Shown one piece after another: positions 14,219 through 26,099 of a stretch of DNA of 64,000 bases. The stretch covers positions 21,639 to 85,638 of the forward strand of contig CAMPDV010002117.1 of assembly GCA_946699065.1 (NCBI GenBank). Direction: 5' to 3'. The notes beneath the pieces were generated by a model that searched no databases, had not been told where the DNA came from, and was given only the letters and a program-made list of their open reading frames with translations. The DNA comes from Loxodes magnus. Its lineage: Eukaryota > Ciliophora > Karyorelictea > Loxodida > Loxodidae. Numbering within the stretch: the first letter of the stretch is position 1; each line of letters starts with the position of its first letter. The translations under genes and the position numbers were made by a program.

Positions 14219-14962
14219 TGACGTCACCATTGTTAGGCTTGTCAAAAATTAGAGTTTTTAGAAGTTTTTATTAAGCAATAGGTTTCGAAATCATATTCCT
14301 CCTGTTTTTAGGAACATAAATTCTTATAAATTGCTTTTTTGTTTTTTTCCAAAACTTGCAAATCATTATTGCCATATTGTCGGTTCTTAAATCTTCTAAG
14401 TGCATCCATAATTTTTGGATCTAATTAATATGGCTTGAATATTTTTTTCTTGATGCATCTACTACTTGACGAGCATTAAACCTTGATTAAGATTTAGATT
14501 CCTCTTTCTGTATTTTAAGATTATTTAATCTCAAGTCCATAATATTATATTGCCTTATATCCATATTTTTTGCAATATCAACATCTAATTTTTCTTTTCT
14601 ATCAGGAGAAGCTTAAAGACGGATAATATTTTCCTCTTGGTTCTAGATCTAATTGTTAGTTGAGTTAGGCATGCTCCAATTAACAAAATCTCTGGTAAAA
14701 ATTTTACCTTAAATTGCATTCGATTTGAATAGCCTACCTTACCATCTCTTAGGAGACAGTCTATCATTTGACTTCTTGCTTAGGATTCTATTTATTTATT
14801 AATTTGTTAGATGTTAGCATAAGAGATTTAATCATTTATTTAAGGTCTTAAACATCTTTTGCTAGCTTCTAAAATTATCCAATTATAGCAAATAAAAATC
14901 TCTAGAAAAGTCTGATTAATTATTAACTTTTGTTGAAGATATCTGCTATATCTTAGATACCA
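14219..14962 (-). pseudogene. Family X protein, degenerate copy
   Basis: On the minus strand two frames carry consecutive protein-like halves. The N-terminal half (from about 14962) includes SQMIDCLLRDGKVGYSNR and LEPRGKYYPS. The C-terminal half includes DVDIAKNMDIRQYNIMDLRL and LIFDKPNNGD. The switch lies near 14600 and implies a frameshift. The C-terminal motif matches the fragment at 12903-13151 and the longer copy at 39487-40994. This copy has no zinc-knuckle cysteines, so it is either an internally deleted or a divergent member. Function unknown. Confidence 0.5.
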
Positions 14963-14999
14963 TTTTTATCTTTTAATATTATAATATTATAATATTTAA

Positions 15000-17900
15000 A
15001 AATAAAAATTGATTTATATAAGGAAATATAGAAATGAGGCTTACAAAACTAATAAAAGCAAGATTAAAGTTTAATGTTTTTTAATAAAATATTTCTAAAT
15101 AATAAATAAATTGAATATCTATAAAAGAAATAAATTCTAAAAATAAATCCTTCAAGTATTTAAGAATTAATTATAAAAATTTAAGTTTTTTATTATTATC
15201 CATTATATAATTTTACTAGTTGCAAAAGATTAAAAAATAATAAATTTGATATTAAATCTTATAATTATTTAATAAAATAAGAATTAATAATTTTAAAGCT
15301 ACTTATTGTAATTCTCTGATTTTTTTAAATAAACTTTTTTAGTTTTGAACTTCAATAGGAGCTAAATAATTTGTATTTTAGTAAATTCTACCTCATTAAT
15401 ATTTAAATAAAATTTATTATTTTATAAATATTTTAATATGCTTTTTCAATATAATTTAAATCCCCCTAAGAAGTTTTGAATAAAGATAAGTTCATTAGTT
15501 GGCTCTTTTCTATTAATGTTTTGAACAACCATAAAAATTTTAATTTAAGTTACTAGATAATTATTCTTCCTTAGTCTGAACTATTTAATTATTTATATTT
15601 GTTCTAAGTAAATGAGAAATTTAGAGCAAATGTAAGCAAATAATTTCCTAAAGCTCTTACTATAATAGATTATTTTATCTTTTTATATATAGCTCTATTT
15701 AACTAGAGAATATTAAAAATTTATAATATTTCTTAATAATAATAAAAGATAGCCAATCTAAACAGTGCTTCAATAGTTAATTATTAAGTTAGTCCAACCT
15801 TTTAAATTTTGTATGATTGTATCATTCTATATCATCAAAAGATTAAGGAACTATTTTCTTATCTTTCTACTATTAGTTAGGAATAATACTTAAATAAATG
15901 CATTAATCTAAGAGACTAAAATAATTAAAGAGTGATAAATAAATGGCATATAAGAGTAAGGAAGAATTAAGATTTGGAAATTAAATAATTTTAAAGTTTA
16001 GATGAATTTAGAATATTTAAAAGTGTTATTTTATTTAACTATTATTTATAACTGTAATAAGCATCAAATCTTTAAATTTAGCCAGCATCTATATTAATTA
16101 TTAATAGTTAACTATAATTATTTATGCTTCTGAAAATTTAAATTCTTCATTAATTATATAATAATTGATTATGTATAAATCATATCAAATAGAACTTAAA
16201 TGAAATTTTCTAAGATACAAAATTTCATAAATTTAAAACTTATAATTAGAAAATACTTAAACTTTAAGATAAATAATGAGTGATATTAGTTTTAAATTGG
16301 TAAATAAATTAATAAATACTTCAAGCATATATTTGATTATTTATTATTTTGATTATTTATTTTATTTGTTAAAGCATAAGCAGCACTTTTATTTTAATTT
16401 GGTAATTAAATATTAGTTTATAGCTTTCCTTTTTATACTTAAGCATTAAATAAAAACTAAAGAGTAACTCTAATTAATAAACTTATATTTCTATTTTAGT
16501 TATATTTATATTTATATTTTTAAATTTAATTTTAAACTATTAAATAAAGTTATTTTATATATTATATCTTTTAAAATAGTTAAAGATATCTAAATTAAAT
16601 AAAAGAAGAAAGCTAGTTTAAGAAATGACAAAGTTCATTAGAATTAAGTAAAAATAAATAAAAGTTGCTTAAATCTTAGTTGCATTTGAAATTCAAATAA
16701 AATTAATTTAAATAAAGCAATGCATCTATTTTATCTAAGATTTGGATCTAAATCATTTTTAAGTTATTATAATAAATTATTTCTTAATCTTTCATAAAAC
16801 TTTGCAGGATTTTCTTATTTTTAATCTGTCTAATTACCACTAAATAAACTCTCACATAGCCAAAAAATAATTATTTATCTGAGATTTAATAGTTATCTAT
16901 TATTAGTGGAAAATAAATAATTTTTAATTTATTTTAGATTAGAATAAATAATAGAATGTTAAATAAAATTTTAGATATTAATTATACAATTTCTCACTTT
17001 AAAATTTAAAGCAAGTAAATCCAATCTCATAAATAAGGATTTTCTTTTAATCTTTGTATGAATATTTAATAAATTAATAAACTTTATTTATCTTTATAAA
17101 TAGAGCTACTCTATTTTAGAATTTTATATTCATATTATATTGCAGTTCAATATCTCTTTTTAGAAGTTTTCGTTTTTTTGTTTATTTGAGGATAAATTTT
17201 AAGCTCTTTTTATTCAATTAAGCTTTTTAGATAGAATTATTTTAGAAGCTATAAAACTTATTTTCTGTTGTATATTTTTAAGGATAAGAAGAACCATAAC
17301 TTTTCTATAATTATAATAATCCAATTTAATAGCTTAGAATTATAATTCTAGAATTTTGAATATATGACTTAATTTATTTTTATTTTTAGGTTTACCTGAA
17401 CAAATATTACGATTTTAATAATCTTTCACTAATAATTTTAAAATTTTTTATTTCTAATCCATTTCTCTAATAAAGTTGTTTCAATTGCAGAGCTTTTTAA
17501 AGCTTCTAAAATTTTACTATTGTTTAGACTCTTTATTTCTTAATTAATCATGCAAAGTATACATGAAATAAAATTGTTTAGTTTTATTCCCCAATTAATA
17601 TTTTTAAGCTAAGTTAGACTCTTTTTTATTTAAATCCCTTAAATTATTTTCACTAATAAATAATTACTTATTTTAAAAGGATAATATCAATCTTAAGCTA
17701 AGCATTTATTATCAACCTCTTATTATATTTTAATATTTTTTAAATGTAAATTAAATCATATTAATATATAATAAATTTGCTATGTCTTTATGACTTTATT
17801 TCAATTAAATAAAATGAAATATTTTCTAAATATTTATGGTCTCATATGATAAAATATAAAGTTATCAATCAATCTTTATCAAATTATGTTTATTTTAGAA

Positions 17901-20363
17901 TTTTTAAAGAAAATCTTAATTAAAAAAAATGTTCTTAAAGCCTTAATGTATAGGATTAAAGCATATTAAATATATATATACATTTATTTATTTTCAATCA
18001 TCCACTCATATTACTTAGATAAGTTTTATTATTAGTTGCTCTTTTAAAATCATATGGACTTTTATATATTTTGAGAATAAAAGCTAATTAAAACGCTATA
18101 AGGATATTTATTCTTTTATAATCTGCTTTTAGATATAAAAAGGTTATTCATTATACTAAGGCATACAAATTTATTATTAATTTGATTTAATTTAATAAAT
18201 TTAGAAGCAAGAAGGAAACTTCTTAGTTTTATAATATAAATCATTTTTAAAACTTAAAAGTATATATAAATAAAATTAAGGCTTTTTAAAATTGCTAAAC
18301 TAAATTAAATTACCTCTATCACATAAAATCTTTTAAAAGCAATAAAATTAGAATAATGCTATTTTTAATTTCTCTTTAATCTAATGACAAAACCATTTTA
18401 CTTTTAAAAATAATAATAATAATAAATTAAATTTAAAGCATATAAAATTATAGAAATAAAGAGAATATTATATCTACTAAGTATTGAGATTTATTTATTT
18501 ACTTTTTTATAGTTAAGATTAAGAATTTTCTAAAGATTTAATACTTCTTTAATTTAAAGAAAGAGAAAATTATATAAGCAATTTTTTAATAGAAGAATAA
18601 TCTTAGTAAATTTGAAATAATTTATAATTTCTTTGCTATAGAAAGTTTTATTCTTCTAGATATATTAAAAATTAAAAGTTGTAAGTAAATTTTATTATTT
18701 ATCTTATAATTTAAAAAATTAAATTTTTACTATGAAAGTATTGTCAGCTTAAATTAATTATTTATAAGTTTTAAATTATAGATAATAAAAAGTTTTATAT
18801 TAAATAATTCTATTTTAATTAATGTATACATTTCTTAATTTAAAAAATGATTTAAATTTTATTTATTTTTAGTATTAAAGTTATATATCTATTTTTTATT
18901 TATTATATAAATTTAATTTATTTTTATTTAATTTTTATGTGGTATGTATTTATGAAATTATTTTCTTTTAACAAATAAGTGATAAATAAATTTTTGCCTT
19001 TCTTTAATTTTTTTTAATTTCAGCAATTATTTAAATTTTTAAAATTGCAAAATGAGGAATCCTGGTAGCTTTTGCACTCTTTATGATTTAAAATAATTTT
19101 TAAATAAAAGTTATATAAAAATTTCCTCAAATTAGTAATTTTCATCTGACTTTTCTATTAATTTATTTTTATAATTTATTTATAATTATCAATAAATCAA
19201 ATATAGTGTCCTTATCAATATTAAAAATCTCTCTAAAAGTCTTTGTTTTTTTGTTTATAAATGATCTAGTAGATTAAGCAAATATTAAGTTTCAAAGATT
19301 TCTATTTTTTTGTTTTTAAATTTTTTTATATGTATTATGGTTTTTTAATTGAGTTGAGATATAATAAATTAATATCTATTATTCGATAGAATGGAAATTT
19401 CTTAGTATCACTTTTATAAAATGATTTAAAGAGTGTTAAAGAGCAAACTGTTTATAGATTTAATTTTATTTCATAAAAGTTTATTTAGATTTATTGAGTT
19501 AAAAAACATTACAATTATACCTAGCAAAAAGAAAATAAAATGATTTTATTATTTATCTATACATATTATAGCTTTATATTGCTTTACAATCTAAATTAAA
19601 TTATTTCCTTATATCAACAATTATTTTAATACCTTTAATCCTATTAAAGCTCTTGTCATTTTGATTTGACTTTTCGATTTATTTTATAATAGCTTTACTT
19701 TAAAGAATCTAAAGTGATTATTTTAACTCTTGCTGAATAAATCTTAATGAATGAAAATAATTAAAGTTTAGCTATAAAGCTTTTAGCTTAGAATATAAAA
19801 TTTAAATAATGAATTTTATAATAATCATAGAGGCAGCTATATAACTTTTTAGGAAATTAGCTATCCTTTTATGGCTTATGGTTTATTAGATATTTTAATA
19901 AATAAATGTATTATTTTATTTTAAATTATACAATAAAATTAAGCATTTGTTTATTCTTTAGCATCACATAGCCTTTAATCAAAATTACTCTTCAAAATTC
20001 ATTATAAATTCATTTTATTACTCTGGAAATATTATTAGATAGGTTATTAAATTAAGAGCCACTTAAATTTTGTGAGCTTTAGTGATAACTTGCTTACTTT
20101 ATAATTAATATATAAAATTTTATAGCTAAGAAAGCTTTAGTTATTATGCAGCTTGCACTCATTCAAAAATAAATAATTGTTAATTAAAATTTAATAAGAT
20201 ATAACTAGTTTAATTAGAATTAAAGGGAAAAAGCCTAAACATTAATAATAATTGTTAACTATTCTCTTTCTTAATTTTATAACTTAAGAATTTAAAAGAT
20301 TATCAAGAGTATGCTGTTTTAATTCAATTTTTAACAAGAAACCAATACTTTTATTTTAAAATT
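15000..20363. other. AT-rich interval without a recognisable gene
   Basis: Long AT-rich stretch with many short A/T homopolymers and simple (AAT)n runs such as 18411-18430. I found no supported gene, structural RNA or organised repeat. Confidence 0.4.
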
Positions 20364-20381
20364 ATTGATTTAGTGGATTAT
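20364..20381. repeat. 18-bp target-site duplication, left copy
   Basis: The 18-mer attgatttagtggattat occurs here and again at 21351-21368, exactly flanking the zinc-knuckle ORF. This is the size and arrangement expected of a target-site duplication made by a non-LTR-type retroelement insertion. Confidence 0.75.
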
Positions 20382-21350
20382 ATAAAATATGGTAGAAGGT
20401 TTCAAAAAGGGCTTCTATACCACCTCTTTCTAAGCTAAAAAGGAAGAGAGGAAGCAGGAAACCTAAATTTCTAAACACCACACGTCATCTTCCAAAACCA
20501 AACCTTCTTCTTAAACCATATAGGAGCAACTCTAAACAACACCCCCCAGACAACCCTAGAAACACTAACATGCAACAATATCGACTGAGGACCTTCCCAA
20601 GAAGCAAAAGATTAGTAACTTTCAGGCCTAGATTAGGGCATTCAACCCCTACATGGACCTCGGAGATCTCAATAAAGAACAAATCTTAGGAATGACGAAG
20701 GAGGAAATGGCTAAGCTTATCTTAGCATTAATAGGAAAAAATAAAGACCTGGAAAAACAGATTGAAGAACTAGCTTAAGAATAGCAAGAGCATTTAGAAG
20801 ATGAGGAAACCCATGCTCCTAGAAACAAAAACAAAGCTGCCATGAATATTCGAATTGACGAATTCGACAGGCAGTTGGAATAGCTATATGATATGAACGA
20901 GAACATGCACATCAAGTTAGAGAAAATTGAAAACAATATTAACCTTAAAATGGAGAACATCAAGAATGATATCAAGATCTAGACAGCACACTCCGTTCCA
21001 ATGGAGTTGGAAGAGGTCTAGAATAAACAAATTGAATTAACTAAAGGAAGATACTTTAAGAAAAAATGCTTTATCTGTGGAAGAATAAACCATCTCTGAA
21101 GGAAATGCAGATAAAGAAAAGAGATACAAAAGAAAATTTGAAACGAACTAACCTAATTCTACCCAACTAGCAGTGGGAATATTTACAGGAAGAAAAGCAA
21201 TATTCGGAGCAATCCACTGCGAAGACTTGAAAGTGACTGGAGGAACAGACCACCAAGAGTTCAAGTACCTATCAGTTGGATAGGGAGTAGGAAACTATTA
21301 AGAAAACAATCCCTTCTCTGAATAACTTTAATTTAATTTAATTTAATTTA
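20382..21350 (+). mobile_element. Compact retroelement-like insertion with zinc-knuckle ORF
   Basis: A 969-bp insertion lies between perfect 18-bp direct repeats. It starts seven bases before the ORF ATG, is filled by one intact ORF, and ends in a pentamer tail (repeats of TAATT, about 21328-21350). Base composition is much less AT-rich than the flanks. A simple-repeat 3' tail plus long target-site duplication is the signature of target-primed reverse transcription, as in LINEs or retrocopies. No reverse transcriptase is present, so it is probably a non-autonomous ORF1-only element, a truncated gag-pol element or a retrocopied gene. Confidence 0.7.
20389..21321 (+). CDS. Zinc-knuckle (CCHC) gag/ORF1-like protein
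   Basis: The ORF has 310 codons reading TAA/TAG as Gln and TGA as Trp, and stops at TGA 21319-21321 just before the pentamer tail. Its N-terminal third is basic and rich in Gln, Pro and Ser. Residues ~105-200 are a charged helical/coiled-coil region. Residues 227-240 form a CX2CX4HX4C zinc knuckle (CFICGRINHLWRKC), in which the Trp is encoded by TGA. This order matches nucleic-acid-binding Gag or LINE ORF1 proteins. After the knuckle the +1 frame also reads as protein (AIHCEDLKVTGGTDHQEF), so translation could shift there as in gag-pol elements. The frame is intact and the element seems young. The start is chosen because ATG lies immediately inside the target-site duplication. Confidence 0.7.
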
Positions 21351-21368
21351 ATTGATTTAGTGGATTAT
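21351..21368. repeat. 18-bp target-site duplication, right copy
   Basis: Second copy of attgatttagtggattat, directly after the TAATT tail of the insertion. It is identical to 20364-20381. Confidence 0.75.
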
Positions 21369-22097
21369 TAAAAACATAATTAGTAAAGCAAATTAAGGTT
21401 CATTGTATAATCTTTTTGTCTTAATTAACAAATTATAAATGTTTAAAGGAGTATTATGAAATATTTCATTTTTACATAATAAAAGGCTTCTTTTAATTTC
21501 TACTATTCTATTTTTCTATAACTCTAAATAGGATTGAGTTTAGCTATTAATAGTCTTTTTTATTTAAATAGCTTATCTAATAATTTACTTTTTAAATTTT
21601 TAAGCAAAAAGTAAATTTACAATTCTTAAAGTATTCAGATTATTATTTTTATTCAAATATCATTAACACATTTGTATATGTTTAAAAATAAAAGAAATAT
21701 TCTGTTTTAAATTTATTTGATAAATAAATAATCTAATTTATTTTAAGGTTTTCTTTCAGCTTATTTTTAAATAAGCTTATCTTTATAATTGTTTCATAAT
21801 TATTAAGCTTTAATTTAATTTTAAAGTATTGATTTAATAGCCATTAATACTCTTAATATTTTCTTTGTCAAATATAATTTTATTGTTATATTAAATAAGT
21901 ATTTAGCTATAATCAACTATAAACTAATTTTAAGTCTTTAATTTAAAACTTTTTTATAAGCCTTAGCTACTGCAAATCCTATTTAATTAATTATTTATTT
22001 AGTCTTTTTAATTTATTTAAGTTGTCTAAGTCAAAAACTTGAATAAATTCAACTTAAAAGAATTTTTATTAAGATATAAATAGTTTTTTTAAAAAGG

Positions 22098-22440
22098 AAT
22101 GCAAAGAATTCCCTTTTAATTTTTTAGTAAAATGTTTCTTAAGAATCTCTAATGCTATTAAAATAAAATCTTTCTCATCACTTTATCGAAATACTTATTC
22201 TATAACTTTTGAGATTAGCTTTTTGAAGTTTTTTCATCAATCTTTTATTTATGCCCTAAACTTAAAGGATTGTGGTTAATTTCTTCCAATCTTTTATTTT
22301 ATCTTTTTTCTGCATTTATTCCTAAAATTACTTAAATTCTAGCATTCAGCACGCCGTTTAAGAAAATTTTTTCTTTTAAATTTTTATTTCTATTAATTTT
22401 ATAATTTTCAATTATTTTATCTCTTAATTCTTCCATTTTT
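22098..22440 (-). pseudogene. Family Y fragment (unnamed repeated protein), copy 1
   Basis: On the minus strand, from an ATG near 22436, one frame gives a charged, protein-like sequence including MEELRDKIIENYK, KIFLNGVLNARIQVILG, LEEINHNPLSLGHK and YFDKVMRKILF. The upstream minus-strand DNA (22440-22540, encoding KKQKIEIQSQKN-like sequence) resembles the segment at about 25960-26010, and FDKVMRKI resembles FDKIIRKT in the second copy. No family is recognised. It is probably a decayed repeat-borne gene. Confidence 0.35.
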
Positions 22441-23964
22441 GCATGTAGATTTTAAATTTTTGGTTCTTTTGTGATTATATTTCTATCTTTTGCTTTTTTA
22501 TTGAATTTTATTTTTTATACTTGAGAATTTAAGCTTAGGTAATTTTCATATTGTCTAAATAGCTAAATTAATTTATAAAAGTTTAATAAATATCATTAAT
22601 ACATTTTTTATTTCCTATCTACATTTAAATGAATGTAATTGAAGATAACTTTATGCCTATTAAATAAAATAAATATTTTTATTATGAAGCATGTATATTT
22701 TTACCTTATTTCCATATCTAATTGTTTATTTATCTAAAGAAGTTTAAGTTTTATTAGATGATAAATTTTATGTGTTTTAGAACCTATAATAGTTTTTATA
22801 TAGTATAATTAAATTCAGAGAAATAAAGCAGGAAAGAAGAATATATATCCACTAAATTATCAAACTTTCAACTGCTAAAGTTATTTAATTTAAAAAATTA
22901 GGTATTTTAAATATTTTAGATAACTATATCATATGAGCGAAAATATATTTCCAAACTAAACTAAATTATCTCAGATATTAAGGGCCAATTTTTTATTGTA
23001 AATTAGTTTTTCCTTCAATAATTTAAAGTTATTAGGGAATTTTTATACATTAGATAGTTTTTTATAATTGATATTACACTTTATAAGGGACATGTATTTT
23101 ATTCTTAAGAGGTAGAGAAAAGCTTTATAAATTTCTCTCTTTTTTAAATAAAAAGCAATGATTATAATTTTGAAATAAAGAAAATAGGGTTTGATTTGAG
23201 TTTTGATATAGTTGAATTGATTATTTATTAATGGTAGAATTGAAATAATTAAAAATAATAATTATAATATATCTTTAAACTATTAAAGTGCTTATATATA
23301 TGGAAATAAAAATGTATTCTTTTATTTTATTTGGAGTCTTTTAAGTTAAATAATTTTAAAGTTTTAGCCAATAAAAGATAAATAAAAGGCTATTAAACTT
23401 TTATTGATTTGATAGATATTTATTAATATTGTTATTACATTAAATTCTTAATAAATTTATTTGTTTTTTTAAGTTATTCTAAATATTTGAATCTGAGGTT
23501 AAACAATTATTTTTTTAATAAGCTATCTAGATTTTTTTAATCTTTGCTTATGAACTTTTGTATTTATTATTTTTTGTATTTTAAAGAAAAAACATTTAAA
23601 GTTTGAAAATGTTTAAAAGAAAAGCTTTCATAAATTAAAATAAAGTTTAGATTTTCTTAGCCAGAAAAGCATTTGGTCTTTAGATAAATAATATAGATCT
23701 ATCAATTTTATAATAAGGATTTAAGTTATTAGTTTACTTTTTAGGCAATTAGTCATTCTCTCATGCTTATTTATATATTATAAGATAGGAAACTTATTAT
23801 GAAGTTTAATACTTATAATTAATATGAAAACCTTTTATTTACTAAACCTTCAAATTCATAACAAAACAAGCTCTTTAAATCCTAAGCAACTTACTTATGC
23901 CTAAAGAAAAATAGATAAAGCATATAATAAATAAAATGTGCTACCTTAAATATAACGCACTAAA

Positions 23965-24420
23965 TTGAAAAATACCTTATTCAGGAGATTACTTCCATTT
24001 ATATTGAGAACTTACTCTTATCATTTCTATTATGAACTCATTTAGAGTCAATTTGATACCTAATCAAGTGCAATTTGTTTATGCGAATTAGATTTTGACG
24101 AATCCGAGTGTATCTTTAGTTGCCTTTACTATTAAGAATTTTCTAATAATTAGTTATTTTGAGAAAAGATTAGATTAAATCTATGTGATAAGACTTCTAT
24201 CAATTAGAATTATCGAGAGCAATATTTCTTAAAGTTGGTAAATTAGTAGAAATTTTAATAAGAAACTATTGAAGAGAAAATTAGAAATATTCAAGTTAAA
24301 AAAGAAAATAAATTTCTTAAACAGAAAATAAAAACTTCTTAAGTATATTTACAAGAAGAAGTAGAACAAAGAGCATGATTGAGTGCTATAAGGAAATAAA
24401 AACTTTATTTAAACTAAATT
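23965..24420 (+). pseudogene. Orphan coding island with Cys-rich start and coiled-coil end
   Basis: One + strand frame reads through SAICLCELDFDESECIFSC and then into EETIEEKIRNIQ-type charged helical sequence ending VYLQEEVEQRAW. The block is less AT-rich than its flanks, and its codons favour G/C at the first two positions. No start or family is recognisable. It may be an exon or a gene remnant. Confidence 0.4.
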
Positions 24421-25499
24421 TGCAAACTGCATTCAATGTATCTATATAATTATGCTAAAATATAAAAAGCATGGAATTTTAAAGCTATTATTATTTTATT
24501 ATAATTAGTTAAAGATATCACATAGCTTTAGATCTTATAAATATTAAAGATTCTATATAAATTTAGCTTATTATTTATCAATTCTATTTTTGTAGATGAT
24601 AACTAAAGACTCTCTAAAACATTGTCTGTTTTATAATTTAAATCTATTTTATATTAAAATAAAATTAAAATAGAATAAAGCTTAGAATAGCTATACATTC
24701 TTTATTTCTCCAAATTATTTTTAAGAAATATTAAAGAGTCTCTTTCTTAATCCCATGAAAATCAATAGTTTAAAAATTATCCATAGCTTTTTGATTTAAA
24801 AGATTTATTTGGAATACTCGTATATAGCAAGCATTAATATTAAAATAAATAATTAAATGATAAACCTTAAGTAAACTTAGACTTACTTAGATAATCTGCT
24901 TTAATCATTTAGAATTTATATTATTTTAAATGAGAATTAAGAAATACTTTATCATTATATTATTAAAGGGCTAACTCTAAATTATTATTAATCCTTTTTA
25001 TTATAGCAAGAGTCAATTTTAGTTAAATTTATAATTATTATATTTGCTTTCAAATAAGTCTATTAATCATTTCAACTTGTAAATACCATATAAAAGGAAC
25101 TGCTTAAGCTTAATATATAAAAAAATTGCTATTATTTATTTTAACAGAAAAGAATAAAAAATTATTTGAGATAAGTATAAAAATACCTAACTTAATTAAT
25201 TTAATAACTGTGTAATTTTGCTTTATTTTTAGACTCAAGCAAACTTGACAATAAAATTTAATTTTTTAGTTTTTATGTTTGAAGCCTTTTGTTTATGATT
25301 ATTATCAAATTGTTATTTAAATAAATACTCATAGCTAATTTCTCTGTATATATGATTTATATTTTGCTTAGACAAAGCAGCTTTGGATGTTTTGATAATT
25401 ATTCTAGTTAAATAAGAAATTTAGATATTAATTCTTTTTGATTTAGTCAAATTTTTAATTTTAAGTGAAAAGATAATATCTACTTCTAGTTAGCTTGTA

Positions 25500-26060
25500 T
25501 TTTTTCAAACTTTTCTTTAAGTGAATTCAATTAAGCTCATTAATTTGGAAAACGTAATTTAGAATTTTTATGATATAGTTTTAAATTATGATTTCAAAAG
25601 ATTTTTAAACTTTTTTTAGAGAAATTATTTTTTAAGAATTTTTAGCTTCTATCAAATCTTACAGTCTTCCTTATGATTTTATCGAAAAATTAATGTAAAC
25701 ATTTTGAGGTACATTTGCAAAACCTTTTCTGTATTTTTTCTTTAATAATAGAAGAATTGTGATAAATTTAATTAAATTATTTTATTCAAACTTTCTTCCC
25801 CGATTTTTATAAAAATTTATTTAACCGTTCATCACATCTTTTAAGAGAATACGTTTTGAAGAAATTTTAAGCCCAAACTTCATCCAAATGTTCCTTTTAA
25901 TTTTCTTTAAATTTTTTTATCAATATTTTTCAATTATTTTCACATTTTGATTTGGAACTTTTACTTTTAAGATGTGATTCTATCTTTTGCTTCTTTTTAT
26001 TGCATTTTTATATAAAAAATGAGCATTTAGTTCTAATTCTCGTCCCTGAGAATCTATTTT
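25500..26060 (-). pseudogene. Family Y fragment, copy 2
   Basis: The minus strand carries a long lysine-rich protein-like frame. It starts near 26060 (RIRTKCSFFIQKCNKKKQK), passes WKILIKKFKENQKEHLDEVW, RCDERLNKFLQKSGKKVW and FFDKIIRKTVRFD, and ends KEKFEKIQA near 25505. Nucleotide similarity to copy 1 is visible around tgtgattatatttctatcttttgct (22470s), against tgtgattctatcttttgctt here (25970s). Trp is supplied by TGA. Function unknown. Confidence 0.4.
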
Positions 26061-26099
26061 GTGTAAAAATTTTAGAATTATTTATATTGTTGTATATCT

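Noticed and set aside
20485-20975. Minus-strand standard-code ORFs over the retroelement
   Set aside because: They are antisense shadows of the intact zinc-knuckle ORF on the + strand, which has a recognisable domain.
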